Assembly (NCBI GenBank): GCA_958510875.1
Contig: OY294067.1
Location: 231,971,771 to 232,035,770 of the forward strand
Direction: 5' to 3'
Origin: Endomychus coccineus
Taxonomy: Eukaryota; Arthropoda; Insecta; Coleoptera; Endomychidae
DNA length: 64,000 nt
The notes under the pieces are model-generated. The model was not told where the DNA came from. It did no database searches and saw only the letters and a list, made by a program, of their open reading frames with translations. The translations under genes were made by a program, and so were the position numbers. Positions 1 through 11,955 of this stretch are shown here, in pieces (the first letter of the stretch is position 1; each line of letters opens with the position of its first letter).

Positions 1-576
1 ATCTAAGGCACTCGTACGGAATAGACCAAGAGCCGGTGCTGCCTTATATGCCAGGAGATATTGAGTCCGTTGTCGGAAACGAAAAATGCCAGATCTTCTG
101 GAATTACCCGTTTCCGACCGTCAGGTCCATAAAGCAAATAGGCCTCGATAAACTAATCAAGACTATGTATGTCATCGAATTCTCCGCTCCGACAGAGAAG
201 AACATAGTCTTGAAAGAGGAGGAAAAATGGACAAAATATCAAGATCTCCTGTTCGAGCTCCGCACGCTATACCCAGGCCACAAGGTCGTATTAGTGGTTG
301 TTTTGGGCGGAATTCGGTCTTCGCTGCGTTCAAACTTAAAGATCATTCCGGCCTGTAAGAACTCGGCGCAGATCTTGATAGACCGGATGCAAAAGGCAGT
401 CATTCTGGGTTCAATTAGAATACTTAGGGCACATGATTTAGGAACCTGAAGCTACTTACCGACCGGTGGGGAGGAGTAGCTTCGGTTAACCACCTTTTTA
501 AGTTTTTCTGGCGCGACTGCTGCGATGTCGTCGGAGCTCGCAGCAGCCTCGACCAGGTTTGAATGTAAAAAAAAAA
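1..576 (+). mobile_element. 3' end of a non-LTR retrotransposon, cut by the window edge
   Basis: The frame is open from base 3 to a stop at 447-449. It reads like the C-terminal tail that follows the reverse transcriptase in many arthropod LINEs: a segment with KCQIFWNYPFPT, then YVIEFSAPTEKN, KYQDLLFELRTLYPG and a final RMQKAVILGSIRILRAH. About ten residues expected before LDK seem to be missing, which suggests a small deletion. A 3' UTR of about 115 bases follows and ends in an A-run at 567-576, consistent with target-primed insertion. Its GC content is higher than the flanks. The clade (R2-like or another) cannot be decided from this tail, and the 5' part lies outside the window. Confidence 0.6.
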
Positions 577-2169
577 GTATATATATATTATATATAATAA
601 ATATAATTTGATATAATCTTTCACTATATGGAAATGCTCATATGTACCCATAAACAAGGTCTTACCTACATGGGATATGTAAGTTTATTCTATATACTCT
701 AATGTACTATAACTACTACTTACTATTATAATAATTATCTGAATAAACCATTATTATTGTTGAACTACATTTTTGAAATACCACCATATAATCACATCAA
801 TCCCTATATTGCAAGTATAGGGAACATGAGCATAATCTAAATTTTAAATAATATATAGGGTGTCCCATTTATGAAATGTTTGGTTCACCCTAGTAATATT
901 GAACAGTACATATAGGAACATAATTTTAAAATTTGATGTTTACAATTTTTTTAAATAACTTTAATATCTTCTATACACAATAATGCCGCATCCTGTTTAT
1001 ATTAAACAAGTTCAAATGTTCTTCACTTATTGGGCTACAATTCCGTGTAAGTAAGTATATTGGAGATATAGATATGTTAAATAATCTAAGATATCTTAGT
1101 GACTCAGAAAAACTATTCCATATCTATGGAACGCCGTTTTACTATTTATTAACAGCAGGCTTATGGTTTCCAAAAAAATTTACTACCCATTAAATCGCAA
1201 CCAAGATCATAGCAAATAGTACGATTTTGTAGAATTGCCTAAATCATAATATCAGTTCATCTTAAAATAATTGTACTACATATTTGGGGATGCTATTTCC
1301 ATTCAAAGCCAGTCGATTCGTTTGTATTTAAATTCAAAGCTGCTCTAAGAGGATTAATTTCTAAACAATTACAGGAATAAATTGTGTCCGCATAGAATGT
1401 TAGCCGAATTTCTATTGTACTGAGAGTTAATATGCTAGGGAAATTTCAGTCGCTACCAAAGTTTACATTTAATGAGTATTTATCATATATAAGAGTTTCA
1501 TTTCTATCACATTCCTACAGTTTTCGGCTCATTCAAATTTATAGGATAATATAAATGTTTGGCTGAGTTCATATTAATCCAAATTGAGAATTTTTGTATT
1601 CGACTAATATATATTGTTTCCAATTTTTTGGAAGCATTTCGTAAACCTTTGGATAGTTGGAATTACTTATATTAATATGTTTTCCCAATTTCTTGGTTAT
1701 ATAAATTTCAATTGTAAACGTGGTTATATTTCGATTCACATGCTTATTTCTATCTTTGCAAGATATTCTGTCGTTACATTTTATTGTACTATTAAAATTT
1801 AATTAGCAAAAATAAGACTTTTCATGAATTCTCTCATTTATCAGTAATCGGAATTTCAATGGTATGTAATTTTTATTTTATCTGCATTATTACGTTATAG
1901 GAAATGAAAATCTTCCACCTTATTATAGAAATATTCAAATTTTTGCAGGAATTTATATCATATGCTTTTTATTGACTTTCTATTTCATGTACCTAAGGGT
2001 TATGTCTTCTTTATTCAATTATTCCGAAACAAATAAAGTGGACGAATTCAAATGATTGTTGAATTTTAACGTCCTCGCGATTCCGAATATGAAGCCATTT
2101 CTGATGTATTGGAATTTCATGTTTAACATGGCTACAATTTATTTGAAGAAAACATTTTATTCGTTTCCA
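577..2169. other. AT-rich non-coding DNA, probably intron of the upstream PGRP gene
   Basis: No coding frame of note. A short AT microsatellite follows the LINE poly(A). Bases 770-1001 are an inverted, diverged copy of the left arm of the foldback element at 38123-39175. Bases 1124-1165 match the left tip of the small inverted-repeat element at 5058-5359. Confidence 0.5.
770..1001 (-). repeat. Diverged arm of the 38.1-kb foldback family
   Basis: Read on the - strand from 1001 it starts with a tip containing GATGCGGCATTA, passes AATATTACTAGGGTGAACCA and AAATGGGACACCCTA, and ends with a segment around ACTTGCAATATAGGG. The same order occurs on the + strand at 38123-38370. It is one arm only, so it is a fragment. 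Confidence 0.5.
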
Positions 2170-3722
2170 ATTTTATTGAACACAAGTTGCCTGCATACAA
2201 TAAAAACTCGCAAGCAATAAAAATGATCTTTAAAACGATTATGCTGCCATCTGATGGAGAATAACTTAATGTGTTAACTACATAATACGTATAGTTGATT
2301 TTCTAAATAGTCACGAGAGGCGCGTCAATTTGCATTATTTACATCATTATTTTGTTACCCAGGTAGGTGCCTGGTGATAATTAAAATAAAGAAACGAAGC
2401 TCAATCAAGTGTGTATGCAAATTATTTCCAATTTTATTTATCATGAGGTACCCGTGTATCATAAAAAGAATAGAAATTCTTGTTGAATGTAGCACTTACC
2501 GAATATAAATATCAAAATTTGCCGAGCCGTTTTAATATTTATTTCATCGTGATCCTGCGTTGAATAAACTTTCCATGTATTATTTTGATTTGCACGTTTC
2601 AATTTAATGTTCCAATTTTAATGCATGAACGAACATATTCATCTCTTAATTTCAATTGACACCAGCTATCTGTATATCATAAAAATGGTGTAAGCAATTG
2701 AAATTGACCTGCCTTATATGGCAATTGCTGTCATATTGTTCCTCGCGCTATAGAGTTTGAGCTGCCCGCCACTAGAGGCAGTTCGATTTCCATTGTTTAC
2801 ATCATTCTTTTGTTATCCAGGTGCCTGGTGATAATTAAAACTATGTAAAGATGCTCTTTCAACTGTATATGCATGTTATATCTAATTTTATTTATCATGA
2901 GATACCCGTGTGTCATAAAATTGTTACAAAGAATAGAAATTCATGTTGAATGTAGCTATAAATATCAAAATTTGACGCGCCGTTTTAATATTTATTCCAT
3001 CGTGATCCTGCCTTGAATAAGCTTCTCATGTATTATTTTGATTTGCTCGTTTCAATTTAATGTACCAATTTTAATGCAAGTACGAACTTATTCATAACTT
3101 AATTTCAATTGACACCAGCTATCTGTATATCAGTATATCATAAAAATTGATGTAAACAATTGAAATTGACCTGCCTTATAGGAATTGCTGTCATATTGTT
3201 CTTCGCGCTATAGAGTTTGAGCTGTCCGCCACTAGAGGCAGTTCGATTTCCATTGTTTACATCATTCTTTTGTTACTCAGGTGCCTGGTGATAATTAAAA
3301 TTAAGTTACGATGCTCATTCAAATGTATATGCAAGTTCTTTCTAATTTTATTTATCATGAGGTACCCGTGTATCATAAAATTGTTATAAAGAATAGAAAT
3401 TCTTGTTGAATGTAGCACCTACCGAATAAAAATATCAAAATTTGCCGAGCCGTTTTAATATTTATTTCATCGTGATCCTGCGTTGAATAAACTTCTTATG
3501 TATTATTTTGATTTGCACGTTTCAATGTTGTGTTCCAATTTTAATGCAAGCGTATGAACTTATTCATCTCTTAATTTCAATTGACACCAGCTATCGGTAT
3601 ATCATAAAAATGGATGTAAACAATGGAAATTGACCCGCCTCTAGTGGATAGCTGTCATACTATTCCATACACTATGGAGATTGAGCTGCCCACCACTAGA
3701 GGCACTTCGATTTCCATTGTTT
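2170..3722. repeat. Tandem array, period about 460 bp, about three full copies
   Basis: The marker ACATCATT followed by TTTTGTTA falls at 2341, 2799 and 3259, and a truncated equivalent ends near 3720, giving a period of 458-460. Each unit also carries TTTATCATGAG, GCCGTTTTAATATTTATT, CAATTGACACCAGCTAT and CCACTAGAGGCA. Copies two and three are most alike. The first is more diverged, and its edge fades out near 2170. No coding frame runs through it. Confidence 0.8.
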
Positions 3723-5057
3723 TGATCGATATTATGATATCGGAATTTTTATGGTATGCAGCAATAATGGTAAACAATGATTTGAAATCCAAATAATTAT
3801 TGTATCAAATAACTATATGAATGTATATATCATTGAAACATGCAAACCGAAATAATTTCAATACAATATAAATAATTATAACGTCGAAATTCAGATAACA
3901 TTGAAATAAGGCTATCAAATTAATTCAGCTCAAATTAAATGAGGGATTGTAAGCTTGGGTTCGTTGAAATTCACATATCAATGTCATGGTTACATTAAAA
4001 ATTGGCATGAATTGAAATAAAAAATTTGAAGACCAACTCGTGAGAGTTTCATATAATTATAGAACATTGGTTAAAATGGAAATAGCAAATACATAGAAAT
4101 ATGCATCATCAGTTCTATTTCCAAAGTAAATTCGTCTACCATATTTCGATTCATATGAAATAAGTTAGTCAGTATTCTTATTATAATCATTGTTATTTGG
4201 ATGATGTTCTAACGGAAAATATGGTTCTCATAAAATTAAATGGTATCATAAAAATTCGAATGCTAACAGCCTTTTACATTAAATTGAATTTGAAGGAATA
4301 AAATTTAGGCATGTAAAAATTAGGAAGTCAATTTAAATTGGAAGGCATATCGAACTACAATGCTTTTAAATGATTTCAAATACAGACTTATACCATATAA
4401 ATGAAATTATAACTTGAATAAACAATATTTATTGTTTTAAAATATTTTACTTGTTCTACTTGAAAAATCAATTGTGGTTGCCACAAAATAAGGTAGTAGC
4501 ACATATTACACATCAGGTTGGTTATCAAAGAAATGCATGCATGAATTTATTTTAGGATCCCATACAATAGCAGTCTACAAAATAATTGGGGCGAATTGAT
4601 TAGCAATTGAAAAAAATAACAACGTATTCATTAATATGGGGTCGTCTATTTGAGAAGGAACATTTTTTCGTGTATTATGAATTGAAAAGTTTTGATTTCA
4701 ATTCAAGAGAAGTACCTAAATGAACTGTATGATTCTTCTGTAGAGCTTAGAAATAATTTGAGTCGAAGAGATAATTCCTTGTGAGAACTATAAGTTTTAA
4801 ATTAAAATACAATGCATCTCAATTTCTATTAGAATTGGACTAAAGTGAAATTTGTGTAAGACCTGGGCCTTTGTAATAAGAATCTGTTTCCATATAAATG
4901 CAACGATATTATTATTTAAGTAGAAAAATTTTATCGGTCGAATTTCTATTCTATGTAATTCAATTGTTTTCAATTTGTTAAACATTATATTTTAGACCGA
5001 ACAAGATGAGGAAGTTATTATATCCACAAAGAAAAATTGTTGAATAGTGTCATATTT
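3723..5057. other. AT-rich non-coding stretch
   Basis: Nothing recognisable: no convincing frame, no clear repeat pair and no RNA gene. Confidence 0.4.
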
Positions 5058-5359
5058 TGGAACGCCGTTTTAATATTTATTAATAGCAAGCTTAGGTTTG
5101 AAAATAAATTGGCAACCAATTACTTATATGTCTTTAAAACGACAAACTATCGAGTTATTCATTAACAAAGAATAATGCATATAATAAAAATTCAAGTAGT
5201 TCCAATGAGAATCATGATTAATTGTAAGTCAGGGTTTAAAAGTTTACACCGTTTTAATTGAAATTCACTAGTTTTTCTCATTGCATATAGTGGGGAAATA
5301 TATATCAATTACAGAGCATCCAGAGCGATAGCTCGATTAAATATCAAAACGGCGTTCCA
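5058..5359. mobile_element. Small inverted-repeat element (MITE-like), 302 bp
   Basis: The left tip TGGAACGCCGTTTTAATATT at 5058 is mirrored by AAAACGGCGTTCCA ending at 5359, giving a terminal inverted repeat of about 20 bp. The interior has no coding frame. A second copy of the left tip lies at 1127 with no matching right end seen. No clear target duplication is visible, so the superfamily is not assigned. Confidence 0.55.
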
Positions 5360-5750
5360 TACATATCTCTAATAACTTAATTCAGTTTGATGGATAAAAT
5401 GTGTTTTGTACAAAGAATTTAAACTCTCATTAATTGGTTTCGATTTGCAGAGAAGATGGATAGAAACACATATAATTAAGCTGATACAAATTGTACAACA
5501 AGGAATCTTTTCTCTGATGTATGATCAGATGATCTTCATCACAATTGTGATATTATTCTACGATGAAAAGTATTTTTTTATTATTGTTAAAGAATCGTAT
5601 GATTGATTCGATGGAGCGGTATACGTATATTAATAGATATGGAACTATCCTTTTCCTCATGATTGAACATATAAAACCCACAACATTGGATTGGAGTTAC
5701 ATGGCAACAAAAAGTATTCCTTCGACTTATTTAATTTTTTTTTGTTCCAG

Positions 5751-6472
5751 CCGCGACATCGAAGGATGCATCGTCTAATGATCTGAATTCGAAAAATGGT
5801 CCCACTTACCTAGTACGACTAGTAAACAATAAATACGTGAAGTTCGTTGGAATACCAGTTATATTAACGATAACATTATTGATTATTGTGCTTTCTGTGA
5901 TAATAACTAAATCAAATGTAATAAGTAATGAAGATGATATCGGTCCAGAAGAACTAGCGAACGAAACGATGTATACGTGTGCCATTATATCAAAATCCGA
6001 GTGGGGTGCTAAAGAGAAATATAGAGTTCCATTATTACATCCAACGTCAGTAGTAATCGTATCACACTCGGTCACCGAATTTTGTTCGAACGCAAAAGAA
6101 TGTAAGAAAAGAGTGAAGTCGATGCAAGAATACCACGTTGGAAAACTGGATTCTCCTGATATAGGATACAATTTTATAATAGGAGGAGATGGAAACATTT
6201 ATGTTGGAAGAGGCTGGGATACTCGTAATTTTCATCAGGATAATACTATTGGCCTGAATTTCATTGGGAATTTTCTATACGATGAGCTAACACCAAAGAT
6301 GATTAGTTGTGCTCAAAATTTATTAGAGAGAGGTGTCAATATGAAGAAATTATCAGCGAACTATAAACTTGTTGGTCATAGTCAAACGTTCCCTACAGAA
6401 AGTCCAGGACCGAATATCATGAAAGTGATTACTAAATGGCCACATTATTATAATGGAACTATTGAGCCGTAA
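5751..6472 (+). CDS. Membrane PGRP, 3'-terminal exon with a non-amidase PGRP domain
   Basis: The exon starts after a pyrimidine tract and TTCCAG at 5745-5750 and stays open to TAA at 6470-6472. It is entered in phase 1, needing one base from an upstream exon. In order it encodes about 30 polar residues, a hydrophobic helix (about 5849-5911), and a full PGRP domain of about 160 residues (about 5981-6465). Numbering from the GTG at 5837, family landmarks are SEWGA, the C83/C89 disulfide pair, DIGYNF with Y111, GRGW and GHS with H181. The first zinc-binding histidine of the usual HHT motif is Ser76 and the zinc cysteine before PG is Ser189. Two of four zinc ligands are therefore gone, and peptidoglycan cleavage is not expected. 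By family knowledge such receptors sense peptidoglycan at the cell surface for Imd signalling. The GW pair resembles DAP-type binders. The gene's 5' exons are not seen here. It could be a PGRP-LC isoform exon or an LA/LF-like paralog. Confidence 0.88.
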
Positions 6473-6724
6473 AACATCGAAATCAGTAATAAGCTATGGA
6501 CTTTTCGGGCTATAAATTGTTGGATATCGTTAGGGTCAATTTACTATATAGAACCCACGGCCGGGTGTTGCTCCCAAAACAGTTAGCTCACAAAAATTCT
6601 ATCAGTAAGTTCGACACCCGAATTCAGGGTTCACGGTAATCCGGCATGTATTTTCGACAATACACGATCCCCTTTTATATTAATGGCTAGTTTTGAAATT
6701 GAAATTTCTAGAGTAATCGATTAA

Positions 6725-6735
6725 AATAAAATAAA
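6725..6735 (+). terminator. Probable polyadenylation signals of the upstream PGRP gene
   Basis: Two overlapping AATAAA hexamers (6725-6730 and 6730-6735) lie about 250 bases after the PGRP stop codon, a usual 3' UTR length for insects. No other evidence marks the transcript end. Confidence 0.4.
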
Positions 6736-6844
6736 ACATAAGTAAGCTGAAAGTTTAAAAAACTTATACATGATTAATTTGTACCAACAATTCTTACAGA
6801 AACATTAATACTAATAAGTACGAAATAATCATCACTATCAACTT

Positions 6845-7925
6845 AAAGTACTATTAAAGAACTAAGAACCTTTCAGCCATCAGCAGATGAAACTAAATTA
6901 GAAAACAAATTTACCTATTTCAATACTACTTGGGGTTAATAATGCAAACAAGGGAATATAATAAATTTCTTTTTCGCTAATAAATTTCCATCCTTTCTAA
7001 ATTACCTACATATATGTCCGTACGGTGTTTTAAAACTGATCTGTATGTGTTGAATCCCAAGTGATTATCATCTTTCATAACGTTAATATCAAGGAAAGGA
7101 AGCTGCTTATCTGCTTCTATTTCTAGAAGGAATAGAAATAGATAAGGAGCTTCCTTTTTCTGATGTTAACATTATAAAATATGGTAATCACTTGGAATTC
7201 AAAGTATGCACTCGAACAAATAGGTGTAGGTACATATTTCTACGCATTCAGTTACACCAATTCATTATAAAATAGCTCCATTTAATAGTCAGACAGATTA
7301 TTGAGCGTCCATTTGAGCTAGCAAAATTATAAAAACGAAGTTGAGGAACGTCAGCAAATAGCGTTGGACAATGGTTACGACAAATCTTTGATCAATAACT
7401 TAATTTCTGAACAAAGAAGGAAATAATAATAAAATTCAAAATTCTCACTTATCCCCCAATGATTAATAAATTCCATAATTTTTTTTCTAAATTTGCAATA
7501 CAATCATCTATAGATGTAAGAAGCTACAAAACCATGACGGCAACACCTTCCGGGATTTACAAAATCCATTGTCTTGTTCAAAATGCTATGTGAGCCCAAC
7601 TAGAAAGAATGTTATAACCAATATGAAAAAAAATAATGTTGAAAAATCAGCACAATATATTTCAAATACAGGTCACACCATTTCTTAAGAAGAAAGTTTA
7701 TCACTCTTGAAACACAGTAATGACAAATATCAAGGTAATTCAGAAGGGATGGAAATGTATAAGCGAAAAAGCAATGTAATGAATGCAGATTTATATCCGA
7801 CTGAGGGTAATCTCTTATATACCCCATTAATTCCAAATAGTATTTAAACAGGCACAATTTTATTTATAATTTAGTTTACTCTGATGATGGCTACTTGGTA
7901 GCCGAAAGGTCCTCAGTACCTTAAC
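6845..7925. mobile_element. Head-to-head pair of Penelope-like element fragments
   Basis: On the + strand, 7125-7860 shows decayed Penelope-like reverse-transcriptase thumb and linker sequence (VNIIKYGNHLEFKV; ALDNGYDK in a shifted frame) and then the GIY-YIG start (PSGIYKIHC). On the - strand, 7110 down to about 6850 gives a second copy (LPFLDINVMKDDNHLGF, then RKDGN). The two meet at a hairpin at 7094-7160. Both outer ends carry the same terminal sequence, including the hammerhead-like motif at 7881-7911. Many stops and frameshifts are present. Confidence 0.65.
7881..7911 (+). ncRNA. Hammerhead-ribozyme-like motif at a Penelope-like end
   Basis: CTGATGA at 7881-7887, one extra T, a perfect 6-bp stem (GGCTAC with GTAGCC, loop TTG), GAAA at 7904-7907 and GTC at 7909-7911. 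The core strand elements are in the right order, but I cannot draw a convincing stem I, so activity is doubtful. Diverged copies of the same end occur near 6870-6900 and at 62711-62758, both on the - strand. Confidence 0.45.
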
Positions 7926-8929
7926 AATACAGCCCTAGTGAAATCAAAGGAAGGTATCGAAAAAATTTGTTTGTGGTAATATATATAATATTTTCTCTTT
8001 TATCCATAATCTTAAAGATTCAATAACCTTCGAGGTGTATGCCCGGAATGTAGTGGTTTAAGAATTATATTCAATTTATAGGTTAGGATATTGGCAGCAT
8101 CTAGTTGAGTGAACTAACTCAAGAATTTGACCAAAAATAAAAATTGTTTCGAAGAAATTCTCACATGTGATGATGCACCCAAAATCTTTTATTGAAGTCT
8201 GCAATAAAAATAATATGTTTTTGCCACAAAACGATGAATAAAATTGTTTCTAATTCTAAAACGATTAACATTGATGTTTATGTTAATTTTCCTACTTTAT
8301 CCACTCCTAATTTATTTCGTGAATTGGAATAGGTAAGCCAAAATGTATAATGATGAAAAAAAGTACATAAGTAAGAAAATTAATTCAATTTTCAGTGATT
8401 ATTTTTTGTGAAACCCACTACTGTAATGCTCTCACAATACTTATAACAATTTATGACGTATTTATCAACAGACAATTCAAATGTACAATAATGATATCCG
8501 CCAATTGTAAAAGGAAGCTTATTCTAGTATTTGAGCAATCCACTGCTATTTTTAAGTCTGATAATTTTAGATTCAATAATTACAAAAAAAAATGTTTTTT
8601 TGTCTCTTGCAGCTTTTGTTTAACTTGCCTCCTTTTTGAGAAAAAAAAATCGTTTGTCCACCTACCTCTGGCAAATTAAATTTTATTTCATTATTAAAGT
8701 GGAATGATAGAATATTTTGTTATAATGAGCCTTGTATTGTAACCTTTTAAATTTTTGGTACTTAATCCCTGGAAGTAATTCTAGGAATAAAATAATTACA
8801 CAATCGCAATGTTTAAAAATAAATAAATATTAAAATTGGTCCCAACAAAACTCCATAGTTGACCGTGCCACTCGTCGCCATGCCAACCAGTGATAGTCAT
8901 GTGGCTGATTTGTTTAAAATGTTTCATGC
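7926..8929. other. Non-coding stretch
   Basis: AT-rich with A- and T-runs. No recognisable gene or paired repeat. Confidence 0.35.
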
Positions 8930-9885
8930 GTTTATGTCCTCCGTATGTTGAAAGTGTAAAATAATTTGACGTAATAAATTATGCGGAGAACATATACCTC
9001 GAATGCTGAAAAAGCAGAATGCCACAGAAGTTTTCCTACACGAACATTCCCTGATGCTCAAACTTTTGTTAATACTCACCAGCAAGTTAGAGCCTTTGAA
9101 ATAAGTAACGGCAATGAATAAAAGATACAGAATAGAGCCAATGGAAAAGAATAATAAATGCAAGTGTTCGAAGAGCTGCAGTTCATTCAAACTTGAACCG
9201 GTCTAATGTTTAGCGTACACTGCGTAATGACAGGAGAGGAAGAAAGCATTTCAGTTGCAACCAGTCCAGTATTTTCAACCAGAATATCCGTCAAGAAGAA
9301 AAGCCTTTATCAGGGGTTTTGCGACAACACGAACACAACCAAGATTTTTGAAAACAATGTGGATGGACGAACCTAAATTTACCAGAGTTGGAGTTGTCAA
9401 TATACACAATTTACATGTTTGGGAGCACGAAAATACTCACGAAACTAGGGATGGTGGTTTTGAAAATGAATTTAATATTACTGTTCGGGCAGAAATAACA
9501 AATGATCAGCAATGTGTATATTTTCCTGAAAGATTGAATGAAGTTCATAATCGTGAGTTCCTGAAGAATAAACTAATAAATTTGCTTGATGACATACCAT
9601 TAGAAACAAGACGAAGCCATCACTGGCTTCGTGCATCACCTTACTACGGACGGCTTGATTGGCTAGACGAAAATTACCCCCAGCGCTGGATTGGCTGCTT
9701 TCACCACATAAAATTGTTATTTGTGAGAGGTAATCAAAGGAAAGATGTACGAAACAGCAGTAAACACCAAGAACGATCTAATTTTTCGAATACAAAATGC
9801 TTTCAAAGATGTCATTGAAAATCCGGCTACGATTCCAAGCGTTCAATCTGTTGTTCGCTCGAACAATTATTGTAGTTCATTTTAA
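8930..9885 (+). pseudogene. Mariner-like transposase relic (same group as 22004-23089)
   Basis: A broken + strand transposase. The 5' part reads AEKAECHRSFPTRTFPDAQT then FVNTHQQVRAFE, matching the N-terminal helix-turn-helix region of the intact copy. The middle (9255-9818) holds MDEPKFTRVG, the first catalytic Asp context, and LHVWEHENTHE, matching the intact copy's HLWADENPHG. The second and third catalytic blocks are scrambled. The end near 9885 reads RIQNAFKDVIENP in a shifted frame. No terminal inverted repeats like those of the intact copy were found, so it is old or a different subfamily. Confidence 0.65.
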
Positions 9886-10100
9886 TAAAATATGTTGTCT
9901 TTTTATTTATTATTCGAAATTAAATTCACTTTTCCAGGGGCCGCGTAAACAAATTTTATTTTTTCTCTAAAAGTAAGGAAGATAGAGAATGCAAGAGATG
10001 AAAAAAATGTATTTTTAATAATATAAAACTTATAAAAACGTCTCTATGTTGCAAAATTTTCTACAGCCCAGAATTGATGAAACTGGACTAGTTGTGGTTC

Positions 10101-11362
10101 TAGTCTAGAAGCCAGAGCGATATTGATGGTCTGAACATTAACCCGATGGCACTATGGTTTATCGTTAGAGGACGGTTCAATGATCAATTCATCTCACAGA
10201 CCGAATTTTCCCCGGCTGCTAGATCTCGAGATACAGCATCCGCATTCATTTATTTTTTACTGGAGGTTAACCCTTTCCAAGTTGCGGTTACTTGAGAAGC
10301 ATGTCATTCTTATACACTTCCACCATGTGATATCATTTTTATCGTGTCCATTTATCAGACCGACCAGTTAAAATTGAACCGAAAAATGGACTGCAAGTTA
10401 ACCCCCCAAACCTGGTGGAAAATGTTCATTGGTATTGGCAATTGTTAACATACCCTATGCCATCAAGACTTATCGGTCCATTTCCGAGTAATTGTCCATT
10501 ATTTGGACCGAAAGTGTATCTTTTTTTCATTTTCTGGATAAAACTTGCGGGTTACAAGGTAACATGATGGTACCATGTTAAATAACTTTATTGGAGATCA
10601 AATAAAGATTTAAAATTATTGCCATCACTCCTTGCATATTTCAACCCCCCAAAACCCTCTAAAACCAACCCCCCAAAAAAAATGAATCATATGATAATAT
10701 GACCAATTTTATGATAAATTGGTCAATTATTGAGACTCTGGCTGGGTTTAAAATCGAAACGACTCTTTTTATTTATTTTCTTATTCTGCCGGATGATTTT
10801 ATGGAGTTTTGGGGGGTTGAAATAGGCAAGGAGTGATGGCAATAATTTTAAATCTTCATTTGACCTCCAATAAAATTATTTAACATGGTGCCATCATGTT
10901 ACCTTGTAACCCGCAAGTTTTATCCACAAAATGAAAAAAGAAACATTTTTGGTCCAAATAATGGCCAATTACTCGAAAATGGATCGATAACTTCTGATAG
11001 CATAGGATATGTTAACAATTGCCAACACAAGTGAACATTTTCCACCAGGTTTGGGGGGGGGGGGTTAACTTGCAGTCCATTTTCGGTTCAATTTTAACTG
11101 GTCAGCCTGATAAACGGACACGATAAAAAATGATGGCACATGCTGGATGTGTATAAGAATGGAATGCTTTTCAAGTAGCCGCAACTTGGAAAGGGTTAAC
11201 CTCCAGTTAAAAAAAAAATGCGGATGCTGTATCTCGAGATCTAGCAGCCCGGGAAAATTTGGTCTGTGAGATGAATTGTTCATTGAACCGTCCTCTAACA
11301 ATAAACCATAGTGCCATTGGGTTAATGTTCAGACCATCAATATCGCTCTGGCTCCTAGACTA
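10101..11362. mobile_element. Foldback / long terminal-inverted-repeat element, 1.26 kb
   Basis: Bases 10101 to about 10665 are mirrored by about 10805-11362. The tips are TAGTCTAGAAGCCAGAGCG and its near-complement ending at 11362. The arms match at high identity (for example the ACCATAGTGCCAT and CCACCAGGTTTGG blocks), with a centre of about 140 bases. Short frames on both strands here are mirror images of each other and not genes. A one-armed, diverged relative lies at 36177-36545, which confirms the tip. Non-autonomous; superfamily unknown. Confidence 0.8.
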
Positions 11363-11955
11363 TTCCAACAGGAGCTCACACAGCCGTTTCTCAGACGTGT
11401 GGTCTCACGAGAAATGACGTGAGGGTAGAATGGTCTACAGGGTCATAAGATTAAAGGATTTGTGATTTCTCCCGTTAGGGATATCTGAATGATATAGTTA
11501 TAGAACATCGCTCACGCCCTACTAGCTACCAGAGAGGAGACTGCGGATTATTGAAAAAGATAATACCGTATCCTGCGGGAGCAGCCTATCGACATATACC
11601 ATTTTCATGTGTACTACTTTTAGTGATATGCAGTGAGTAACTGTAGCATGAATATTGTAGGTTAAACGGATCACTCACCGCTAGCTCCTCAGAAGCAGAC
11701 TCTTCGGAATATAAACAACCATCGAGGATCTTTTGCTACTGGAGCCGGGAAAAACATTAGCTTTCCTAAGAGAGCTGAAACTCACCGGTGTACTGCTAAT
11801 CAGTATCATAAAGGGGATACAATAGTTCTTTAAGGACGCAGTATACATGTCTGCCTAATCTGATTCTTATCTTAGTTATCACATCCACTGAATAATTTAC
11901 AGGAGGCTCAAAAATGTGGGTCGAGTGGATAGGGAACATTGGGAATCTCAATTTT
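11363..11955. other. Non-coding stretch between two foldback elements
   Basis: More GC than the surroundings, suggesting old transposon sequence, but nothing is recognisable in any frame. Confidence 0.3.

Noticed and set aside
5406..5606. Possible upstream exon of the first PGRP gene after a TTTGCAG acceptor-like site
   Set aside because: No phase-1 donor with matching frame and no similarity to PGRP tails or to the RHIM-like exon.
5806..6198. A 130-codon open frame on the - strand across the PGRP exon
   Set aside because: It is the antisense shadow of the PGRP domain; the + strand frame has clear family motifs.
10180..11301. Pair of similar short frames (63 and 78 codons) on opposite strands
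   Set aside because: They are the two arms of a palindromic element read in opposite directions.
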